This document shows, one piece after another, positions 59,153 to 64,000 of a stretch of DNA of 64,000 nucleotides. The notes below the pieces were generated by a model that saw only the letters and a list, made by a program, of their open reading frames with translations, searched no databases and was not told the origin of the DNA. Source of the DNA: CAZGDB01 sp964524705 (GTDB lineage Bacteria > Pseudomonadota > Gammaproteobacteria > Berkiellales > Berkiellaceae). Location: positions 57,976-121,975 of the forward strand of contig CAZGDB010000001.1 of assembly GCA_964524705.1 (NCBI GenBank). Direction: 5' to 3'. A program made the position numbers and the translations under genes. Position 1 is the stretch's first letter. Every line of letters starts with the position of its first letter.

Positions 59153-59902
59153 GTGATCATCTGTGGATATGGTCGTGTGGGGCAGACATTAGCACGATTT
59201 TTAGAGCGTGATGGTATTCCATATATTGGATTAGATTTGGACCCCAAACGGCTCAAGGAAGCTTTGCGTGCAAAAGAGCCTGTCATGTATGGCGATTCTA
59301 CTCGTTTAGAAACGTTAATGTCCGCTGGCCTTAAAAAAGCACAAATGCTGATTATTAGCTTCAATGAGCCTCGCAAGGCTAAGAAAACCATTCGTGCTAT
59401 TCGACAAGCCGGATTAACCTTGCCAATTTTAGTGCGTGCGAAAGATGATAGTTTACTTGAAGCGTTATTAGAAGCTGGAGCAACTGAGGTTATTCCAGAA
59501 ATCTTAGAAGCCAGCTTAATGTTAGCCTCTCACATGTTGTTATTACTGGGACAGGACCAAGAAAAAGTCCAAGACCAGATTGCGGAAGTAAAAGCCACGC
59601 GTTACCACATGCTACGTGCATTCTTCAAGGGCGGTGATGATGTCACGCGTCTGGAACAATCCGATACGCAGACCCAGGAATTGCATGCCGTGGATATTAC
59701 AACCGGTGCATACTGCATTGGCAAAACGATTCAAGAGCTGTTGGCCGAAGATTTTATTTTGGATATTGCAGGGTTCCAGCGAGATGGCTACAAGAGTGAA
59801 ATGCCCGCTCAGGATACAGAACTGCTAGAAGGAGACATCCTAATCTTACGGGGTACACCAGAAGAGCTGCATTTAGCGGAAGAACGATTATTACAAGGAT
59901 AA
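59153..59902 (+). CDS. TrkA-N/RCK regulatory part of the Kef-type antiporter (second half of a split gene)
   Basis: 249 residues from a GTG. RCK nucleotide site IICGYGRVGQTLARFLERDG at the very N-terminus, GLDLDPKRLKEA, then a TrkA-C domain in the last 90 residues (DITTGAYCIGKTIQELLAED, ILILRGTPEELHLAEE). In this frame the preceding codons NLNDHV join naturally to VIICG and are typical of the linker in fused proteins; a TAG lies only a few codons further up. The shift therefore happened between about 59135 and 59148. By itself it lacks a ribosome site, so a fused ancestor is likely. Confidence 0.85.
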   Translation: MIICGYGRVGQTLARFLERDGIPYIGLDLDPKRLKEALRAKEPVMYGDSTRLETLMSAGLKKAQMLIISFNEPRKAKKTIRAIRQAGLTLPILVRAKDDSLLEALLEAGATEVIPEILEASLMLASHMLLLLGQDQEKVQDQIAEVKATRYHMLRAFFKGGDDVTRLEQSDTQTQELHAVDITTGAYCIGKTIQELLAEDFILDIAGFQRDGYKSEMPAQDTELLEGDILILRGTPEELHLAEERLLQG

Positions 59903-60389
59903 GTTACAAGCACATTTTGATTCCGCTCTGCATCTAAAAAATGTTGTCCAACTTTCTTTTTTCTTGCTCACAGAGTCCTAATACAATTTTATTTGATGCG
60001 ACAAAAGTCATAGCCGGTAAATGAAAATATGCGGTCAATTGATTAGCAAACTCATCACACTCACTTTGTGCGGTAGTCGTTGCAACAGGCGCTACACCAG
60101 AAAATGCCAAATATACTTTGTCTTTAAAAATTCGTCTACTAATCTGCTCTTCGCAATACGGCGGCGACCTCGAATCACTACTCATTCAGCCCTATATGCT
60201 CTGATCAACTTATTTAATTATGCCAGTTCAGGCTGTCTGCCTATAGCATGCCTTAGCTCTCTCAGGTTGCTCAAATTGGCTTTATAATATGAGCAGGCTG
60301 ATGCCCTCTATTTAGCCATTCCTGGCTTCCCTGAAAGGCAAGAATATGCCAAAAGTTGCCCTCCCGAGCACCCTTCATGAAAAGATCAG
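59903..60389. other. Low-information interval with a possible small ORF
   Basis: 487 bases without a recognisable gene. The minus strand has an 83-codon ORF (59934-60185); the rest of the interval shows no tRNA, repeat or terminator that I can support. It may hold gene debris next to the DUF4143 ATPase. Confidence 0.5.
59934..60185 (-). CDS. Uncertain small ORF, possibly a gene fragment
   Basis: 83 residues, not recognised. Reads FKDKVYLAFSGVAPVATTTA and AYFHLPAMTFVASNKIVLGL, which look protein-like, with an otherwise polar, Cys-containing start. No clear ribosome site and no membrane or signal segment. May be the tail of a decayed gene. Confidence 0.3.
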   Translation of the reverse strand: MSSDSRSPPYCEEQISRRIFKDKVYLAFSGVAPVATTTAQSECDEFANQLTAYFHLPAMTFVASNKIVLGLCEQEKRKLDNIF

Positions 60390-61646
60390 CTAACCTACCC
60401 AAGTAAAATAAGTGACCGGATCAATAATCGTCCCTTTCACACCTAATTCTTGCTCGGCTTGCTGCAATGCCCTTTGTTCTCTTTCCATCGTAGCCGGATC
60501 TCGCGTATCCCAGACGACTTGGTATAAATGTCGTGTTCCATCTAAACTTTGTGTAAAAAAATCAACTTCATGCCGATCTTGTGTGAGATAATAATAAACA
60601 GTATCTCCACGACGACGTAAATCTAAATAAACTAAATTTTCAAATAATCTACCAAAATTTTTACTAAAACTGACTTGGTGAGCACATACCATCCCTGTAT
60701 CAATTGCATAGCATTTTTTAGGATTCGCTTGTGTTTTTCTAACAGACTCTGAATATAATGGTACCAGAAACATCAAAAATGCATCTTCCATATAATCTAA
60801 ATAACGTGTCACCGTATCTCGATGCACACTAAAACCCTGACTTTTTAGATTATTGTAAAATTTATTAATCGAAACACTAGTGGCAGCATTTTTGATCACA
60901 TAAAAAATGATGTACTTAACCAATGCAACATTAGTAATCTGATGTCTGTCAACAATATCTCTATAAGTAACTACTTCCACATAATCTTGTAACAAACGCC
61001 TCCATCTAATATTAGATTGCGTCACGACTTCTGGAAAACCTCCTTCCAAAAGATACTGTTCCAATAATTTTAAATACTTGTCTTTTTTTTGCTGCCCAAA
61101 AGGCAAGATATATGCTGGTTCTTCATAGGCTTTTAAATATTCTTTAAAGCTATAAGGCCACACTGCAATGCTTAACGAACGCCCACGCATCGATGTGGCA
61201 ATTTCTTTGCTGAGTAATTTTGCAGAAGAACCTGTTAAATAAATTTTAACATTTTTAGTATTTAAGAACCGCCGCACGACTAATGGCCACCCTGTAATCA
61301 TTTGAATCTCATCTAAAAAAAGGTAACAACGCCGATCATGGTTTTCTGGATATAACGCATAAAAATCTTCTAATAGCTGTGCTAAAACTTTCTGTGACAT
61401 CGGCTGTAAACGATGGTCCTCAAAATCAATATACAAAATTTGTTCTAAAGCAATATGTTGCTGCTGAACTAATTGATTGATTTCTCCTAATAAGACAAAC
61501 GTCTTCCCAACACGACGCATCCCCATTGCAACTGTAGCTTTATCTAGATCTGCAGGAACAGATACTTCACGCGGAATAAAAAAAGTAGACAAACTACTTA
61601 GTCTCTCTCGAAACTCTGCATGTAACGTCGTAATTAATTCCAACAT
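60390..61646 (-). CDS. DUF4143-type AAA ATPase
   Basis: 418 residues of the AAA_14/DUF4143 family of unknown role. P-loop GMRRVGKTFVLL (about 42-53), Walker B CYLFLDEIQMI with the trailing ITGWPLVVRRFLN, sensor LTGSSAKLLSKE, and the RGRSLSIAVWPYSFKEYL segment typical of the family. The DUF4143 part (about 195-400) has LLEGGFPEVV, YRDIVDRHQI and a nuclease-like DRHEVDFFTQS fold near 360. Such genes sit in accessory regions and move often. Promoter not evident. Confidence 0.9.
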   Translation of the reverse strand: MLELITTLHAEFRERLSSLSTFFIPREVSVPADLDKATVAMGMRRVGKTFVLLGEINQLVQQQHIALEQILYIDFEDHRLQPMSQKVLAQLLEDFYALYPENHDRRCYLFLDEIQMITGWPLVVRRFLNTKNVKIYLTGSSAKLLSKEIATSMRGRSLSIAVWPYSFKEYLKAYEEPAYILPFGQQKKDKYLKLLEQYLLEGGFPEVVTQSNIRWRRLLQDYVEVVTYRDIVDRHQITNVALVKYIIFYVIKNAATSVSINKFYNNLKSQGFSVHRDTVTRYLDYMEDAFLMFLVPLYSESVRKTQANPKKCYAIDTGMVCAHQVSFSKNFGRLFENLVYLDLRRRGDTVYYYLTQDRHEVDFFTQSLDGTRHLYQVVWDTRDPATMEREQRALQQAEQELGVKGTIIDPVTYFTWVG

Positions 61647-61811
61647 AGCGCTTCCCCTTACTCTCTTTATAGCTTAGCTAATTTCTGCCTTCTCTACAAG
61701 GCAAGAAAGGTAAAAAGCTGCCTCCCAGGCAAGGCAACTATTGTGTATCTGCGCACATTGGCCTACCTTCCAAAATATGCTATTTTCCTCCAAACAGTCC
61801 CTAGGGTGCGC

Positions 61812-62372
61812 ATGCTTACCTTTACTAAACTCACTGCTGCTCATAAAGATACTGTATTGAGTTGGCTTACAGAACCGCATGTACAAGAATTTTGGGATAC
61901 CTCTACAGCCCATAAAAACGATATCCTCAACTTTTTAGAAGATAGAAAAACACCTTCCCCCTATGCACAGGGACGTTTTGTATACTGGATTGGATTCCAA
62001 GATGACATCCCGTTTAGCTTTATTATGACCATTCAAGAATTCCCAGATGAACCCCGTGCCCCCCTCAAAGAGGCACATATTTCAAAAACAGGCTCCACTT
62101 ATGCGTTAGATTATATGATTGGCAGCCCAACCCATGTCGGTACCGGATTAGGGGCCTCAACGCTCGCAGCCTTTCTAGATTTTTTTAAAACACATATAGA
62201 CACTACTGCTGATACATTTTGGATAGACCCTGAGGCTGCAAATACTAAAGCACGCCATGTTTACGAAAAAGCCGGGTTTATCTATAAAGGTGATTTTATC
62301 AACGATTTTATTACCCCTGGCGAAATGCGCGTTCCCGGTAAACCTACCCATTTTTTAGTTAAAAAACTTTAA
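61812..62372 (+). CDS. GNAT-family acetyltransferase (AacA4-like)
   Basis: 186 residues from ATG 61812; a longer frame to 61743 adds an unlikely leader. GNAT core visible as FVYWIGFQDDIPFSFIMTI and the AcCoA loop IGSPTHVGTGLGASTLAAFL, then the C-terminal NTKARHVYEKAGFIYKGDF. The layout resembles aminoglycoside 6'-N-acetyltransferases and RimJ-like enzymes; substrate not certain. Runs straight into the MazG-like gene (9 bases). Confidence 0.85.
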   Translation: MLTFTKLTAAHKDTVLSWLTEPHVQEFWDTSTAHKNDILNFLEDRKTPSPYAQGRFVYWIGFQDDIPFSFIMTIQEFPDEPRAPLKEAHISKTGSTYALDYMIGSPTHVGTGLGASTLAAFLDFFKTHIDTTADTFWIDPEAANTKARHVYEKAGFIYKGDFINDFITPGEMRVPGKPTHFLVKKL

Positions 62373-62381
62373 GGTTCTCAC

Positions 62382-62753
62382 ATGTCAACCTCCCTACAAA
62401 CCCTAATTGCTATAGAAAATGATGCTCGTGCTTTTGGTTTTGATTGGCCAGACATTAAGATGATCTTAGAGCAAGCGATCAGCGAGTGTGCGGAAATCCA
62501 AGCTGTGCTGACGCAAGCAGAACCACCTACACGCCTACAAGAAGAAATTGGTGATTTACTACATACCGCCATATCTTTATGTCTGTTTGCTGGTTTTGAC
62601 GTCGATGAAACACTCAGTAATGTCAGTAAAAAATTTGGACGCCGTATGAGTGCTGTAAAAAAGTTGACCCATGAAAAGGGCTTATCAACGCTACAAGGAC
62701 AATCCATCGACTATATGTTAGCGCTCTGGCAAGCTGCAAAAGCAGAAGAATAA
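62382..62753 (+). CDS. MazG-like nucleotide pyrophosphohydrolase
   Basis: 123 residues with the all-alpha NTP-pyrophosphatase pattern: metal-binding SECAEIQAVL and EEIGDLLHTAISLC (ExxE ... ExxD) and the terminal KKFGRRMSAVKKL helix. A single domain rather than the two-domain MazG of E. coli. Could hydrolyse dNTPs or damaged nucleotides. Co-transcribed with the GNAT gene and followed after 70 bases by rep. Confidence 0.82.
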   Translation: MSTSLQTLIAIENDARAFGFDWPDIKMILEQAISECAEIQAVLTQAEPPTRLQEEIGDLLHTAISLCLFAGFDVDETLSNVSKKFGRRMSAVKKLTHEKGLSTLQGQSIDYMLALWQAAKAEE

Positions 62754-62823
62754 ACTAGTATCACCGCCCCCCTTAAGGTATATTTTGTATTGATAACTTG
62801 TTATAATTAAATTAGCTAACTTC

Positions 62824-64000
62824 ATGCAATTAAACCCAGAACAAAACAAAGCAATTCTAACTTGCGATAAACCTTTATTAGTCCTTGCTGGTGCTGGCAC
62901 GGGGAAAACACGCGTGATCACACAAAAAATTGCCCACCTAGTCAGCCAAGGTTTATCTCCTAAAAATATTTATGCCGTGACCTTCACCAACAAAGCCGCC
63001 CATGAAATGTTGTTACGCTGTCAAAAAGCCCTCAAGGGGAAATCACGCCCGAATATTGCGACTTTCCATACCTTAGGTTTAAAGATTTTAAAAAAAGATG
63101 GACACCGTCTAGGGTTAAAAAAGAATTTTTCCGTATTTTCACCTCAAGACAGTATAGATTTGATCGCAGCATTAGCTGAAGAACAAAACTTAATGGTCGA
63201 TGCAAAACAGGTACAAGCCTTACAATTTTATATCTCACACCTAAAAAATAATTTATTACATCCTAGCGATCCGTCCTTACCCGAAGAATTTACCCCTTTA
63301 CTCGTACATTTATATCCTTTATATGAAAAACAACTACAAGCCTATCATGTCGTAGATCTAGACGACCTGATCCTAAAACCTTTAACGCTCTTTCAAAAAG
63401 ATGCGATTGCCCACCATTATTGGAAACAACAAGTACAATATTTATTAGTGGATGAATACCAAGATACCAATAAAGCACAATATGCTTTAGTTGAACAACT
63501 CGTGGACAAACGTAATAACCTCACTGTTGTCGGGGATGACGATCAGGCCATTTACGCTTGGCGTGGAGCAAAGTCTGATAATTTGGCGCGCATGCTAGAG
63601 GATTTTCCCGAACTAGAAATTATCAAGCTAGAACAAAATTATCGGTCTCGTACCACTATCTTACGTGCTGCTAATCATTTAATTCGTCATAACTCGCACT
63701 GGGTAGAAAAAGCCTTATGGTCTGATAGAGGAGAGGGGGAGGCGATTCGTGTCCGTTCTTTTAAAAATGCAGACATAGAAGCTGAGTCTATTGCTACTGA
63801 ACTTTTATATCTACATGGCCAAGGCCGTAAATATGAAGATGTAGCCATTTTATATCGAAGCAATCATCAAGCCCGTGCAATAGAAAAACAACTACAGCAA
63901 TACCATATTCCTTATTCTATTAGTGGAGGTAGCTCTTTATTTTCTAAACCAGAAATTAAAGATCTGATTGCCTACTTTAGACTCTTAGCAAACCCTGAAG
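62824..64000 (+). CDS. rep: ATP-dependent DNA helicase Rep (5' part, cut by window edge)
   Basis: SF1A 3'-5' helicase clearing replication forks. 392 codons are present, open to the right edge. Motif Q/I at the start (MQLNPEQNKAI, LAGAGTGKT), motif Ia TFTNKAAHEM, motif Ib IATFHTLGLKIL, motif II LLVDEYQDTN, motif III VVGDDDQAIYAWRGA, and motif IV LEQNYRSRTTIL. Rep and UvrD are similar; the opening MQLNPEQNKAI favours Rep. The C-terminal part lies outside the window. Confidence 0.94.
   Translation, partial: MQLNPEQNKAILTCDKPLLVLAGAGTGKTRVITQKIAHLVSQGLSPKNIYAVTFTNKAAHEMLLRCQKALKGKSRPNIATFHTLGLKILKKDGHRLGLKKNFSVFSPQDSIDLIAALAEEQNLMVDAKQVQALQFYISHLKNNLLHPSDPSLPEEFTPLLVHLYPLYEKQLQAYHVVDLDDLILKPLTLFQKDAIAHHYWKQQVQYLLVDEYQDTNKAQYALVEQLVDKRNNLTVVGDDDQAIYAWRGAKSDNLARMLEDFPELEIIKLEQNYRSRTTILRAANHLIRHNSHWVEKALWSDRGEGEAIRVRSFKNADIEAESIATELLYLHGQGRKYEDVAILYRSNHQARAIEKQLQQYHIPYSISGGSSLFSKPEIKDLIAYFRLLANPE

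Noticed and set aside
60021..60287. Plus-strand 88-codon frame after the Kef genes
   Set aside because: Biased, Cys/Arg/Leu-rich composition without ribosome site; overlaps the slightly better minus-strand frame.
1..64000. CRISPR array, insertion sequence or prophage
   Set aside because: No regularly spaced repeats, transposase, integrase or structural phage genes could be found; repeats seen are short intragenic tandem units.

Overview
The window reads as chromosomal DNA from a gammaproteobacterium of moderately low GC (about 40 % by eye). The gene order is typically gammaproteobacterial: ftsN-like/hslV/hslU/ubiE/ubiJ/ubiB, HIT/tatABC, rhodanese/grxC/secB/gpsA facing gpmI and ctpA, trxA/rho, hemC/hemD/hemY near rsd (algQ) and an AlgP-like histone, lptM/lysA/dapF, and rep. 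The hem, lysA and alg neighbourhoods recall Pseudomonas. An ankyrin protein, Bcr- and ProP-type carriers, probable queuine salvage and decayed toxin-antitoxin genes suggest a host-associated lineage, perhaps near Legionellales/Coxiellaceae. That placement is inference and weak.

Layout. 1-3400 is an accessory edge: a frameshifted hipA remnant, a lone RND-adaptor-like protein, a hydrolase, a DUF167 gene, and a decayed nucleotidyltransferase/HEPN pair. 3485-13140 holds an archaeal/eukaryal-type proS with a class II aldolase, a minus-strand trpS/MHS/Bcr unit, a yhhQ-tgt unit, carbonic anhydrase, bcp, tRNA-Arg(UCG) and a flavodoxin. 13221-18570 is a tight housekeeping block (division, HslVU protease, ubiquinone). 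18625-23741 is the most unusual part: five minus-strand genes for very hydrophobic Ala/Gly-rich proteins built from seven copies of one roughly 170-residue membrane module that I do not recognise.

23875-33290 contains HIT-tatABC, a typA that lacks about 36 residues including the G3 box, several envelope genes, an MshM/MshN-like pair, tandem L,D-transpeptidases and two tiny lipoproteins. 33406-46860 carries trmL, gpsA, secB, grxC, gpmI, ctpA, a porin-like protein, rpoH, hemB, an orphan TpsB transporter, trxA, rho and an ankyrin protein. 46982-59902 carries a kinase-like gene, a secreted repeat protein, a small barrel, hemY/D/C, an esterase, lptM-lysA-dapF-dsbB, rsd, fdxA, an AlgP-like gene, a HAD phosphatase, ubiK and a Kef-type system split in two frames. 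59903-62753 is a small accessory patch (DUF4143 ATPase, GNAT, MazG-like). rep runs off the right edge.

Common themes are envelope biogenesis, heme and ubiquinone synthesis and protein quality control. Many convergent neighbours overlap at their stop codons, while intrinsic terminators are found at several, mostly wider, junctions. Two 10-N assembly gaps (14405-14414 in hslU, 28086-28095 in a DUF4124 gene) interrupt genes. All family calls are from reading motifs; no database search was possible.
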